A stretch of DNA of 64,000 nucleotides from Bordetella sp. LUAb4 (GCF_021325795.1 NZ_JAHPZX010000008.1:124001-188000); one strand, 5' to 3'. Shown: positions 18,122-27,053, counted from the first letter of the stretch. A program made the numbers and translations. Notes: generated by a model not told the origin, from the letters alone.

Positions 18122-19882
18122 ATGAATCCGCTCAATGCTGTCCAGGAACTGCTCAAGACCACCGGCTTGGAGCATGCGAGCGATTGTGACGTGGGACGTG
18201 TTGCAGCGGAGGCAGCCAACGTCTTGGAAAAATCGGCAGTGTTGATCAACACTGCACTCGGCCAGAGCTATCGACACTTGCTCGCTTTGCTGAACGAATC
18301 GCAACCCAACAACTGTTCCAAGTTGAGCGAAAGCGAGGCGAGTAAAAGTTGGGGGGGGTCGTTGAAAAAAAGACGATCATTGCTTGATGCATTTGGCCGA
18401 GAAACTCTTCGATTTCTAGATCAACACTTCATCCCATCAAGCATCGAATGGCTTCGTACCGAACTTGCCGTCGAGCCGCATGGGAACGATTCACTTGTCG
18501 AACTTCGGCCAAGACTGCAGGCGATCGAGAATGTGCTGGGAACGCTTCTGAGCGCGCTGATCACACGGGGCTGGAGCATCGAATCTCTATTCATGCTCTA
18601 CCGATTGATACTATTGCCGGCCTGCGCAAGCACCATGCGATCTTCCTCGCCATATGCATTTGGCTCAGCACTTGATGCCGTCTGCATGCAGCTTAACGCT
18701 TGCCCGAAGCCGTACCGCGTCACGTTCACGATCAGCAATGTGACCAAGCCCAATCAATTTCCAGAGGTAGTTGGCGATATCGAGTTCAAAGCAAACGCAC
18801 CTGAACTTGCTCCGAAGACATCTGACTACGTTAAGCGCTACGCCAGCCGCGGAAGAGGCACGCTCTTCGCGACGACAACGGTGGAAGCACAGGATGGACG
18901 GATGGCGGGTTCAATCGCCGGCGATCGCATCGCGCAGGTGCTGGATGTTGTTCGCTTCGACTATGAGCGAAAGCATATACAACTCGCGGATCGCTTTCTT
19001 ATTGAAGAACGAAACAGACACATCCTTCTCCAAGTGCCAGGCACCGTGCCAAATCCGGACACGTCACTGAGCGCAGTGCAACTTGACGGTTTCATGCGCC
19101 GCCTGCAGGACTTGTTTAGTAGCGGGACCTTGACTCCCGACGCTAAAGACCGCATTTATGCCGCATTTCGTCTCTATCGACTCGGCGCCGACACGGCCAA
19201 CTTTGAGAACAAACTGGTCAACTGGTGGACCGCTGTCGAGTTTCTCGTAAAGGGAAGCGGAGCCGCCGGCGGAGGCATCGGAGCCGGAGTGGAACACTCG
19301 CTTGCTCCCACGATAGCGCTCTCGTACCTTCCCAAACACCTGACCGCTCTCCGGGAAATCCTGCTTGCAGTCGGCATCGAGCTACTGGATGCCAACGGCA
19401 CTCGTTTAGAGATCAAACATGCCAGGCTCTTGGAATGTTACGGCTTGCTGAAGCAGGAGAAATATGCGGAACAGATCCGCGCCGCCACCTCCAGCCGCCC
19501 ATTCATATGGTCAAAGACAGTCCGCTTCCTTGAAATTGCGGCTGAACAGACAAGACTCGCAGAGACACTACGGAACCATGAACTTCGCCTTCGATGGCAT
19601 ATACAAAGAATCTATCGCGCAAGATGCGACATCGTGCATAGCGCCCAGCGCATCGTCAGTGCAACATTGCTATGCGCGAACTTGGAGTTTTATCTAAAGA
19701 CGGTGCTCTCCAGTTTCCTGGAGGCCCTTCATCGCCATCCTACGCTGCGCAGCCCACGGGAGTTTTTCGACCGACAAGAACATGCGTATCAGCAGATCGT
19801 CCTGGATTTGGCAAAAGGAGACGACACCTCATTGAGAGCCATACTGGCCAATAAGGACTCCGTCAGTGCCTCGACTGCATGA
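18122..19882 (+). CDS. Putative HEPN-domain (ApeA-like) RNase, accessory gene
   Basis: About 586 residues from the ATG at 18122 (626 from a GTG at 18002; neither has a good ribosome site). The C-terminal third looks like an Apea-type HEPN domain: helix NWWTAVEFLVKGS followed, ~130 residues later, by R-C-D-I-V-H, the R-x4-H catalytic signature of HEPN ribonucleases (His codon at 19637-19639). The N-terminal two thirds are a mixed alpha/beta region I do not recognise, perhaps a sensor. The gene is visibly more AT-rich than its neighbours and uses codons such as AAA, TTT and TTA that are rare around it, suggesting transfer. Single-gene HEPN proteins of this kind often act in anti-phage abortive infection, and that role is inferred here. 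Confidence 0.72.
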   Translation: MNPLNAVQELLKTTGLEHASDCDVGRVAAEAANVLEKSAVLINTALGQSYRHLLALLNESQPNNCSKLSESEASKSWGGSLKKRRSLLDAFGRETLRFLDQHFIPSSIEWLRTELAVEPHGNDSLVELRPRLQAIENVLGTLLSALITRGWSIESLFMLYRLILLPACASTMRSSSPYAFGSALDAVCMQLNACPKPYRVTFTISNVTKPNQFPEVVGDIEFKANAPELAPKTSDYVKRYASRGRGTLFATTTVEAQDGRMAGSIAGDRIAQVLDVVRFDYERKHIQLADRFLIEERNRHILLQVPGTVPNPDTSLSAVQLDGFMRRLQDLFSSGTLTPDAKDRIYAAFRLYRLGADTANFENKLVNWWTAVEFLVKGSGAAGGGIGAGVEHSLAPTIALSYLPKHLTALREILLAVGIELLDANGTRLEIKHARLLECYGLLKQEKYAEQIRAATSSRPFIWSKTVRFLEIAAEQTRLAETLRNHELRLRWHIQRIYRARCDIVHSAQRIVSATLLCANLEFYLKTVLSSFLEALHRHPTLRSPREFFDRQEHAYQQIVLDLAKGDDTSLRAILANKDSVSASTA

Positions 19883-19895
19883 CCCACCCACGGCA

Positions 19896-20741
19896 TCAAG
19901 CGGGAAGCTTGTCGGTGCGTATTGCCGCGGTGACATAAGGCACGGCGATTTCTTCGTGGCCGGATAGGGTCGGCTCATGGGCGATCAGGTGGCGCAACTC
20001 CTGGTCCAGCGCTGCTCGGCGCTCGGGGGTCAGGGCAGCGACAAAGCTGATGGAGTGGACGCGGTTGAAAATGACGTCCTCCGGTTTGCCGACATGCAGG
20101 TGCTCATAACGGCGCTCCACCAGGGGTCCGAAACCCGCATACGGAAATGCATCACGCCACGCGCCCGTGTGAAAGCGCGGCGCGTCGCCTTCATAGCGGT
20201 TGATCAGCGCGGACAGCTCGGCTACCCAAGGCACCCGGGTATCGGACAGGTTCCACAGCATGGCCAGCCGGCCGCCCGGCTTCAATACCCGATGAATCTC
20301 CGCCAGCGCGGCCGGTCCCGCGAACCAGTGGAAGGATTGCGCGCACACCACCGCATCGACTTCGCAATCCGCCAGCGGTATGGCCTGCGCCGCGCCAGTC
20401 AACGCTTCGACACGCGGATAAGTGGTGGACAGTTTGTCCAGCATCTGCGTCACCGGTTCGATGGCGACGACATCGGCACCGGTGGCCAACAAACGCGGTG
20501 TCATCTTGCCGGTGCCCGCCCCCAGATCGACCACCCGCGCCCCTCGGCCCAGGCCGATTTCATCGCGCAACCAGTCGGTGAGCTCTTGCGGATACTCAGG
20601 ACGACCCCGCACGTAGGCCTCGGCCACGGTGGTGTAGCCGCTGGCGGCGTGATGGACTGTGCCGGAAGGATTTTCCACGTTGGGACGCTCCTTGCGCCGC
20701 AAGCCGGCATGAAATTCGGAGCGCTCGGAAGCCGTAAGCAT
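19896..20741 (-). CDS. Class I SAM-dependent methyltransferase (Methyltransf_11 type)
   Basis: A 281-residue cytoplasmic protein with a Rossmann methyltransferase core. Motif I is VVDLGAGTGKMTPRLL, an acidic end of beta-2 lies in VVAIEP, then ADCEVDAVVCAQSFHWF (motif post-I/II) and IHRVLKPGGRLAMLWN (motif III), the pattern of small-molecule methyltransferases annotated as UbiE/COQ5-like. The C-terminal part carries RVHSISFVAALTPERR, seen in related proteins. The first ~25 residues are less conserved, so translation may begin later. The substrate cannot be predicted. It converges 13 bp from the HEPN gene and seems unrelated to it. Confidence 0.9.
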   Translation of the reverse strand: MLTASERSEFHAGLRRKERPNVENPSGTVHHAASGYTTVAEAYVRGRPEYPQELTDWLRDEIGLGRGARVVDLGAGTGKMTPRLLATGADVVAIEPVTQMLDKLSTTYPRVEALTGAAQAIPLADCEVDAVVCAQSFHWFAGPAALAEIHRVLKPGGRLAMLWNLSDTRVPWVAELSALINRYEGDAPRFHTGAWRDAFPYAGFGPLVERRYEHLHVGKPEDVIFNRVHSISFVAALTPERRAALDQELRHLIAHEPTLSGHEEIAVPYVTAAIRTDKLPA

Positions 20742-20891
20742 GAGGCGGATCGCGTGATGTCACAAACTATTCACGGGCCTCAACTGTATCGCCATGATGT
20801 TTGCGGCCGGCTGAACAGCCGCCTACATCCAGCTTAAAACGCCATCTTGATGCGCGGGGGGCGAACCCTGCCGCAGGCCCGCCGCGTGCGA

Positions 20892-20965
20892 TGATGCACC
20901 CTGATGCACCCCTTAATGTGCCTCTGATGTGCCCCTGATGTATCCCTGAGGCACCGCTGAGGCGC
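20892..20965. repeat. Degenerate 11-bp tandem repeat, ~7 copies
   Basis: Consecutive units of the form TGATGYRCCCC (TGATGTGCCCC, TGATGTATCCC, TGAGGCACCGC and others) fill the upstream region of the thioredoxin gene. They are not in any supported gene. They may be a decayed minisatellite or repeated regulator half-sites. Confidence 0.8.
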
Positions 20966-21011
20966 CGCGATCGCCACGAACCGCCCTTACAGCAGAAGGA
21001 GACATACGCTC

Positions 21012-21332
21012 ATGTCCGGACCCACCCCCACCGCAACGGCCGAACCCACCCGCGCTGAGGTCGACGCCCTGCGCGCGCCCACGCTGCTGGAATTCGGCAC
21101 CGACTGGTGCCCCCACTGCCAGGCAGCGCAGCCCTTGATCGGCGGCGCGCTGGCCGCTTATCCACAGGTGGGCCACATCAAGGTGGAAGACGGCAAGGGC
21201 CGGCCGCTGGGCCGCTCCTTCACCGTCAAGCTGTGGCCCACGCTGATCTTCCTGCGCGAAGGCCAGGAAGTCGCCCGCCTGGTGCGCCCGCAAAGCGAAA
21301 ACGAGATCCGCGCGGCCCTGGCCCTGCTGTGA
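21012..21332 (+). CDS. Thioredoxin-family protein
   Basis: A 106-residue cytoplasmic protein with a single thioredoxin fold. The active site is WCPHC (Cys33 and Cys36), preceded by the family strand LLEFGTDW. The cis-proline region is KLWPTLIFLREG. A glutaredoxin-like His in the CPHC makes it more oxidising than classical CGPC thioredoxins, by general rule. AGAAGGAGA precedes the ATG at good spacing. No signal peptide or neighbouring redox partner is visible, so the target is unknown. The 11-bp repeat array lies just upstream and may affect expression. Confidence 0.92.
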   Translation: MSGPTPTATAEPTRAEVDALRAPTLLEFGTDWCPHCQAAQPLIGGALAAYPQVGHIKVEDGKGRPLGRSFTVKLWPTLIFLREGQEVARLVRPQSENEIRAALALL

Positions 21333-21461
21333 CCCGCCTTAAGGACGCGTCCGCGGCGCCGCGCCTATGGAGCCACGGCTTTCGGGCCGCGTCTTTCCAC
21401 CGCATCTGTCAGGCCACATCGATTGCGGCTACATCCATGCGCCCCCGGCAGACCGTTTCCC

Positions 21462-22268
21462 TCAAGTCCCCACGCGCAAGGGCCCGCTGAGCTTACGCAG
21501 TACCGCCAGCACGCTCTGCGCGGTGATGCGGCCGGTCTTGGGGTTTTCCGACGGGATATTCTGGATCTCCATCGAAAACGACGCCGAGTCGGAATCCACC
21601 ACCACGCGGTGCGTATTGCGCTCCAGATGGGGATCGGCCCAGATTTCCAGGGTCGTGCGGTCCGGCCCGATGCCGGCCAGCGACACGCTGACCGCCACGT
21701 TCAGATTGGCCGGGAAACCCACCGCCGCTTCGCGCGGCGTACCGCGAAACACCAGCGTCGGCTCGGTCACGCCGGACAGGTCGATATTGTTCGCCTCCAG
21801 ATAAGGCGCGCCCAGCAGCCCGCGCACCGGCTTGCGCGTGATCATGGTGACCGAGTGGATGACACCCTCGGCCGCCGCGGTCAGCGCATCCAGGCCCAGG
21901 ATGGCGCCCGACGGCACCAGGATCTGGCCGCCGTTGGCGCGCGCCAGTTCGATCAGGTCGGGATGCGACAGCAAGGCCCCGGAACTGAGCACCACCAGTT
22001 TCTTGCCGGTGCTGAGAATCGGCCGCGCGATCTGTCCGAACACCGCGGCCGGCGCGCACTCGATCACCACGTCGCACAAAGGCTCGAGGCCGTCGATGGT
22101 GGTGAACAGCGGCGCCTGGCCCTGCCACGTCACGCCGGCATGGCGCAAGGGATCGCGCACCGCGATGGCGGCCAGCGCCACGCCCGGGACGACGCCCGCG
22201 TCCAATGACTTCGCCACCGATTGCCCGATGGCGCCAAATCCTGCAATACCGACTCGAATCCGGTTCAT
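21462..22268 (-). CDS. L-aspartate dehydrogenase-like oxidoreductase (NadX family)
   Basis: A 268-residue NAD(P)-dependent enzyme of the aspartate dehydrogenase family. The Rossmann motif GIAGFGAIGQSV is at residues ~7-18, and the family segments VVLSSGALLSHPDL, VPSGAILGLDAL and FPANLNVAVSVSLAG are intact, with a His-containing WADPHLERNTH near the catalytic region. Known enzymes interconvert aspartate and oxaloacetate plus ammonia, or iminoaspartate for NAD synthesis. It lies downstream of, and in line with, a LysR regulator and a Bug solute-binding protein, so a catabolic rather than biosynthetic role is likely. Related dicarboxylate amino acids are possible substrates. Confidence 0.88.
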   Translation of the reverse strand: MNRIRVGIAGFGAIGQSVAKSLDAGVVPGVALAAIAVRDPLRHAGVTWQGQAPLFTTIDGLEPLCDVVIECAPAAVFGQIARPILSTGKKLVVLSSGALLSHPDLIELARANGGQILVPSGAILGLDALTAAAEGVIHSVTMITRKPVRGLLGAPYLEANNIDLSGVTEPTLVFRGTPREAAVGFPANLNVAVSVSLAGIGPDRTTLEIWADPHLERNTHRVVVDSDSASFSMEIQNIPSENPKTGRITAQSVLAVLRKLSGPLRVGT

Positions 22269-22356
22269 GTACGTCCTTGTAGAAAAAACGGTAAACGGTC
22301 CTCGCCGCCATGCCGCGCGCCCATCCTAGACGGGCGCCGCCACACGCGGCAAACGA

Positions 22357-23463
22357 TTATTTCTGTGCGTCAGCCAGATCGATACTCATAGGTGGTGGCA
22401 GCGATCCGGATGACAGCGATTCGGGCGACGTCGATCCGGGTGGCATCGATCCGGCCGACACCGACGCGGACGGCACGGCCACGAGCGGCGCCGCCGGCAA
22501 CGTCCCCGCGAACTCGCGCGCCTGCTCCAGCACCCACGCGCGAAACGTCTGTATGGCCGGGCGCTCCAGTGCCGCGCCCTGGACCAACAGGTAATACTCC
22601 CCCGCGCTCTTGACGGGCCGCGCCGGCCGCCAGGGCACCACCAGATCCGCACGGCCGGGGTAGCCATCCAGCAGCACGTCCGGAATCAAGGCAATGCCTT
22701 TATGCTCCTGCGCCGCGCGCAAGGCGATATAGAAATGCCCCACCTCCAGGTTGGCGCGCCGGCGCGGCAGCGCCGCACCCTGCGCGCGCAGCCAGTCGCG
22801 CCACGCATTGGGCCGGCTGGCCGTGTGGATCAACTCGAAGGACGCCAGGTCGGCCAGGCTGTCGATGGGACCGCCCTGCTCGTACAAGCGCCGCGACATC
22901 ACCGGCACCATCACGTCGTCGAACAGATAGTCCGCGCAGATGCCATCCCAACGCTGCACCAGGGTCAGGTCGATGCCAGGCAGATCGCGCGCGTAATGGC
23001 GCCCGGCCAAGGGCCCCACCCGGATGGCCACGTCGATGCCGTCGGCCTGCATGTCCAAGGGGCGGATGTCCGAGACCACGCGCACCTCGATGTGCCGGTG
23101 CGCGTCCGTGAAAGACGCCAGCCGGGGCATCAGCCACAGCTGGCCTATGGTGGGTATGGTGCTGATGATCAACAGTTCATTGCGATCGCGGCTGCGCATG
23201 CGGCGCGTGGCGTTTTCCAGATCCGCCAACACCCGCCGGCAGGCTTCGAAATACGCCGCGCCGTCGGCGGTCAGTTCGACCTTGCGAGGATGGCGCAAAA
23301 ACAGCTTCTTGCCCAGATACGCTTCCAGCTTGCGCACCTGCAGGCTGACCGCGCCCTGCGTCACCGCCAGCTCGTCGGCGGCCAGCGTGAAGGAACCATG
23401 CCGCGCCGCGGCCTCGAAAGAACGCACCGAGGACAAGGGCGGCAGATTACGCGTCACGGCCAT
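22357..23463 (-). CDS. LysR family regulator (GcvA-like) with repeat-coded C-terminal tail
   Basis: 368 residues. The N-terminal winged helix (LPPLSSVRSFEAAARHGSFTLAADELAVTQGAVSLQVRKLE) is of the GcvA subtype, followed by a normal ligand-binding domain. It is ~50 residues longer than usual because of a Ser/Pro/Gly-rich tail (SMPPGSTSPESLSSG), encoded by five degenerate 15-bp repeats at 22401-22475. The gene lies 22 bp downstream of the Bug protein gene on the same strand, not divergently. Whether it controls the flanking Bug and aspartate-dehydrogenase-like genes is inference from context. Confidence 0.92.
   Translation of the reverse strand: MAVTRNLPPLSSVRSFEAAARHGSFTLAADELAVTQGAVSLQVRKLEAYLGKKLFLRHPRKVELTADGAAYFEACRRVLADLENATRRMRSRDRNELLIISTIPTIGQLWLMPRLASFTDAHRHIEVRVVSDIRPLDMQADGIDVAIRVGPLAGRHYARDLPGIDLTLVQRWDGICADYLFDDVMVPVMSRRLYEQGGPIDSLADLASFELIHTASRPNAWRDWLRAQGAALPRRRANLEVGHFYIALRAAQEHKGIALIPDVLLDGYPGRADLVVPWRPARPVKSAGEYYLLVQGAALERPAIQTFRAWVLEQAREFAGTLPAAPLVAVPSASVSAGSMPPGSTSPESLSSGSLPPPMSIDLADAQK
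22401..22475. repeat. Degenerate 15-bp tandem repeat (5 units) in a LysR gene tail
   Basis: Units such as GCGATCCGGATGACA, TCGATCCGGGTGGCA and TCGATCCGGCCGACA follow each other with 15-bp period and encode the Ser/Pro/Gly tail of the LysR protein. The period preserves the frame. Confidence 0.75.
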
Positions 23464-23484
23464 GGCCGCATGGGCTCCCAGGGA

Positions 23485-24477
23485 TTACTGCATTTCGATA
23501 TGAGCGTCGCGGATGACGTCCGCCCAGGTCTTGCTTTCGGCCTGGACGTAGTCCGTGAACGCGGCCTGCGTCATGGGCAAGGGATCGATGCCGCGCGAGC
23601 GGAAGTCGTTCTGCAACGCCGGCGTGGCCTGCGCCGCCGCCAAAGCCTTGGCCAGTTTGTCGACCACGGGCGCCGGCGTGCCCTTGGCCACGAACAGGCC
23701 GAACCAGGTGCTGGCATTGTAGTCGACCCCCAGTTCCTTCAAGGTCGGCACGTCGGGCAGCGTGGCCGAGCGCACGTCGGTGGTGATGGCCAGGGGCCGC
23801 ACGCGGCCAGCCTTGACGTTGCCCAGGGTGGTGGGCAAGGGGTCGACCAGCAGCACGATTTGTCCGCCGATCAGGTCGACCGTCGCGGGCGCGCCGCCCT
23901 TGTAGGGGATATGGCGGAAGTGCGTCCCGGCGCGGATATTAAGCATCTCCGCCTGCATATGATGGCTGGTGCCGAAGCCGGCCGAGCCATAGTCCAGGCT
24001 ACCGGGCTTGGCCTTGTCGGCGGCAACGAGGTCGGCGAAGGTTTTGTAAGGAGACGCCTCCGACACGATGATGACGCTGGGTACCGAAGCGATGCCGCCC
24101 ACGGCGATCAGGTCCTTGGCGGTATATCCCGCGCCGCGGTACAGGTGCGGCGCGACGGCCATGGTGCTGGCCGCGCCGAGCAGGATGGTATAGCCGTCGG
24201 CCGGACTGTTCATGGCGCTGACGGTGCCTATGGTCCCGCCGGCGCCGGGCTTGTTCTCGATGACGATATTGCCCTTGAGCGCATCGCCCAGCGCCTTGAA
24301 CATTTCACGGGCAACGATGTCGTTGATGCCGCCCGCCGGGAACGGCACCACCGCGCGGATCGCCCGCGACGGATAGTCGTCGGCCGCCTGGGCGTGCGCG
24401 GCGCCGGGCGCGAGCCCCAGCCACGTTGCACACAAAATGGCCATGAGGCCGAGTTTGGATCGTTGCACATCACGCAT
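23485..24477 (-). CDS. Bug-family tripartite tricarboxylate transporter substrate-binding protein
   Basis: About 330 residues with a Sec signal peptide (hydrophobic LGLMAILCATWLGLAPG, cleavage near AHAQA). The mature protein begins YPSRAIRAVVPFPAGGINDIVAR, the Bug/TctC signature, and includes ENKPGAGGTIG and HIPYKGGAPATVDLIGGQ. These periplasmic proteins bind carboxylates, with aspartate, glutamate and nicotinate among known ligands. The ATG at 24475-24477 is preferred over a longer GTG start because it has GGAG upstream and a proper signal. No TctA/TctB membrane genes are adjacent, as is common in Bordetella. The neighbouring aspartate-dehydrogenase-like gene hints at an amino-dicarboxylate ligand. 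Confidence 0.93.
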   Translation of the reverse strand: MRDVQRSKLGLMAILCATWLGLAPGAAHAQAADDYPSRAIRAVVPFPAGGINDIVAREMFKALGDALKGNIVIENKPGAGGTIGTVSAMNSPADGYTILLGAASTMAVAPHLYRGAGYTAKDLIAVGGIASVPSVIIVSEASPYKTFADLVAADKAKPGSLDYGSAGFGTSHHMQAEMLNIRAGTHFRHIPYKGGAPATVDLIGGQIVLLVDPLPTTLGNVKAGRVRPLAITTDVRSATLPDVPTLKELGVDYNASTWFGLFVAKGTPAPVVDKLAKALAAAQATPALQNDFRSRGIDPLPMTQAAFTDYVQAESKTWADVIRDAHIEMQ

Positions 24478-24726
24478 TTGCTGGACTCCGCATGGAAAGG
24501 GCACGCCCGCGCGGGGCGCGGCAGTGGTATAGCGCGAAGTCTAGGAGCGGCGCGATGGCCTGGGCAAACGATTAATTGCGCGAATTGCTACGAGTAAAAC
24601 TCATGCACAGCCCTGGTTCATGTGCACCAAGGCGACGCAGGCGAGCGGATTTGCGGCGGCGCGGCACGGCACGGCACGGCACGGTTGCATGGCGGCGGGC
24701 GCAACGTCCCGCCACCCGCGGCGACA

Positions 24727-25800
24727 TCAATCGCTGCGCTCGTCGTCGTTCACATAGCTGGCATTGCCCAATCCAGTACCGATCGTGAGCACCGCCCAGC
24801 GTGTGACGTCACGCATCCAGGGCAGTTCGGACAGGCCCTGCACGACGGCATCGTTGTGCAGGTGCACATGAGGCGGAATGCCGTTGATCGAAGGCAGCAC
24901 TTCCATCAGCTTGTGCGGCAGATGGAAGTTCTCGTCCTCCCAGTCGCCAGGCAGATTCTGCGCGCCGCCGGTGATCGAGCCGTTGTCATGGATGTGGCCG
25001 GGACAAGCCACGCCCACCAGCGGCGCCAGCCTCAAACCCTTCTTGTCGGCCTTGTCGATCAAGCGGGTAAGCATGTCCGCGATGCCTTGCACCAGGTGTT
25101 CACGGTGTGTCATTTCCTTGTCCGCGGCATGCCCCCATTTGCGCACATCGGTGACCCGCGCGGCGTCAGGATTACCCGCCTTGCGGCCGGACTTGCCACC
25201 CGGCACACGGACGATGCCGCAACGTACGTTGGTGCCGCCGATGTCGACCGCCAGCATGGCATCGTAGTGACGCCACACGGCGGTGGGCGCCACGTGCGCC
25301 CAACCTATCAGGCCACCCTCGTCGGCGTGATGATGCAGGGCGCGCAGGCGGATCTCCACCTTTTCCGCGCGCAGCAACTCGTCCGCCCGCCGGATCGTGC
25401 GGCGCCCCGCCAAGCTTTGCTTGAAACCGCCGCCGATGGCCACCCGCTGTACGCCCTGCCATGAGGTATGCCGCGCGAAACGCCGCACGACGCGGGCCAG
25501 TTGCGCGGCATGGTCTTCCATCGCGGACAGGACGACGGCGCCGGCGGGCCCCTCTTCGCGCAACCATTTGTCCAGCGTGCTCTTGCTGATGTCGTCGGGG
25601 GGGATGAGGCCGAACGGGTCTTCGCCCAGGATGCGGGTGTAGAGTTTGCGCCAGCGTTCCACGCCAGCCCGAAAGGCCGTGCGGCTGGCACGGTCGCCGA
25701 CGAATCCCTTGCCCTCACGCAACTCCAGGCTGTAGCTGGCTATCGTCGCGGTGGGCAGACGGGGGCTGCCATGCGGCAAGCGTAGCGGGTTGTTCTGCAT
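24727..25800 (-). CDS. ROK-type kinase with circularly permuted motif order
   Basis: A 357-residue protein with the sequence motifs of ROK sugar kinases in a rotated order. Residues 118-170 contain what is normally the C-terminal part (VQRVAIGGGFKQS and HADEGGLIGWAH). Only then come the usual N-terminal phosphate-1 loop AVDIGGTNVRCGI (~184-196), VACPG (264-268), NLPGDW (282-287), the catalytic-Asp region HNDA (315-318) and phosphate-2 LTIGTGLGNA (338-347). The zinc motif CxCGxxGC and ExGH are not found. The ATG at 25798-25800 has GGAG eight bases upstream. It is expected to phosphorylate a sugar with ATP or polyphosphate, or to be a non-catalytic relative. The frame is continuous, so this is not an assembly artefact visible here. 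Confidence 0.85.
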   Translation of the reverse strand: MQNNPLRLPHGSPRLPTATIASYSLELREGKGFVGDRASRTAFRAGVERWRKLYTRILGEDPFGLIPPDDISKSTLDKWLREEGPAGAVVLSAMEDHAAQLARVVRRFARHTSWQGVQRVAIGGGFKQSLAGRRTIRRADELLRAEKVEIRLRALHHHADEGGLIGWAHVAPTAVWRHYDAMLAVDIGGTNVRCGIVRVPGGKSGRKAGNPDAARVTDVRKWGHAADKEMTHREHLVQGIADMLTRLIDKADKKGLRLAPLVGVACPGHIHDNGSITGGAQNLPGDWEDENFHLPHKLMEVLPSINGIPPHVHLHNDAVVQGLSELPWMRDVTRWAVLTIGTGLGNASYVNDDERSD

Positions 25801-25993
25801 GAAAGACACTCCAGGCCGGCGGGCCTTGTCGGCCGGAGGGGACGGCTACAGCGGCCATCCACACGCCGCCGCCGCGGCATGCGCTGCGGATGAGCACGCC
25901 GCGTGCCTGGGGCGGCAAGCGCGCGGGTAAATCAGCCGGTGGCCCCGCCCCAATGCGGTTGCGCCGCGGCACGAAGGGCAATCACGAAAGAAC

Positions 25994-26650
25994 TCAGCCT
26001 CGCATCCCTTCGAACAATTCACGCATGATGCGCACGGTGCGGTGGCGCGCCGCCGGCGCCTCCGTCAAGGCCGGCCGCCACGCCGAAGCGGCGTCATAGC
26101 TGGCCCACGACACCAGCAAAGCCAGCTTGCCGGGGGTGTAGATGCTGGCAAATACGCTGTAGTCCAACAGGCCGGCGTCGTTTAGCGGCAGGCCAAGCCG
26201 GGACGGCAGTTGCTCACGCCACCCCGCGTCGGCGGTGAAGGCGTTATCGGTCAGTTCGGTGAGTGTGGCCCAGCGGCCTATGCTGGTTGCCGCCCCGGCG
26301 CGGGACGTCCGTCCGGCGCGCACGGACTGCGGCGCCGCGGCGCATGAGGGCGGATGGCTGTCGTAGCAGACGTTGCCGACCCGAACGTGATAGTTGGCAA
26401 AGATGGCGGCACGGCCGCGCGCCTGCGCCGCATGGTGTTCGACCGTGGCCTGCCAGCGCGTCACGGCTTGCTCGTCACGCCAGAGTGAATGGGACAGCAG
26501 CCAGCCCGGCCGCCGCGTGTCCTCGAAACGTTCATTGTCGATCAGCCCATCGACGCGCCGGTCGACGCGGGGCTTCAGCGTGCTGGCCAGGCGCAGGTAG
26601 TCAGCGAAACGTTCCTGCCTGGGTTGGACTTCGAATAGCACTGAATACAT
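25994..26650 (-). CDS. Antibiotic biosynthesis monooxygenase (ABM)-like protein, two domains
   Basis: About 219 residues. The first half (MYSVLFEVQPRQERFADYL to FANYHVRVG) has the dimeric alpha/beta-barrel pattern of ABM proteins, including LSHSLWRDEQAVTRWQ. The second half (DYSVFASIYTPGKLALLVSWASYDAASAW ... RTVRIMRE) looks like a second, diverged copy. GGAGA five bases before the ATG at 26648-26650 decides the start over two in-frame alternatives further upstream. Family members are small monooxygenases or heme- and quinone-binding proteins, and the function here is unknown. The linker between the domains is rich in Ala, Arg and Ser. Confidence 0.72.
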   Translation of the reverse strand: MYSVLFEVQPRQERFADYLRLASTLKPRVDRRVDGLIDNERFEDTRRPGWLLSHSLWRDEQAVTRWQATVEHHAAQARGRAAIFANYHVRVGNVCYDSHPPSCAAAPQSVRAGRTSRAGAATSIGRWATLTELTDNAFTADAGWREQLPSRLGLPLNDAGLLDYSVFASIYTPGKLALLVSWASYDAASAWRPALTEAPAARHRTVRIMRELFEGMRG

Positions 26651-27053
26651 GACTGTCTCCATCGCCGTATCGAACACGAGTGCGGAAAGGTAAGACAGGG
26701 GCAATACTCGCCCTTGCAGCGGAAATTCGCGTCAAATATGCCCACGCATCATCGGCATGGGATGGCCGTTCCCATCTGAAAGACGCCGCCGATAGAAGCA
26801 GGCAGTCTGCTAGCCAGGAGCCGGATTGCAAGAAAAAGAAAGGAAGGGCAATCTAACGCGAATTCCGACTATAGCGGCAAGTCCGGCGTCTGTGGTTTCT
26901 TTTTACGTTTGTCGTACAGCACCCGCCGCCGGCCTGCTGCGATAATCGGCGATCGAAGACCGGCGCGCCAGCGCGCGGTCGTCCGCAAGGGCGCGGCACC
27001 GAGGGCGGGAGCTTGGTGGCCGCGGCCATGACATGGATCAGGAAACGGCGGGA
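26651..27053. other. Intergenic region, nothing recognised
   Basis: About 400 bp between the divergent ABM-like and small membrane protein genes. I see no gene, RNA gene or clear terminator. The part around 26825-26910 is AT-richer (AAGAAAAAGAAAGG, TTTCTTTTTACG) and could hold promoters. Confidence 0.5.

Noticed and set aside
17676-19900. Integrated element with att sites around the HEPN gene
   Set aside because: I found no tRNA, integrase or convincing direct repeat at the two sides. Only base composition suggests transfer.
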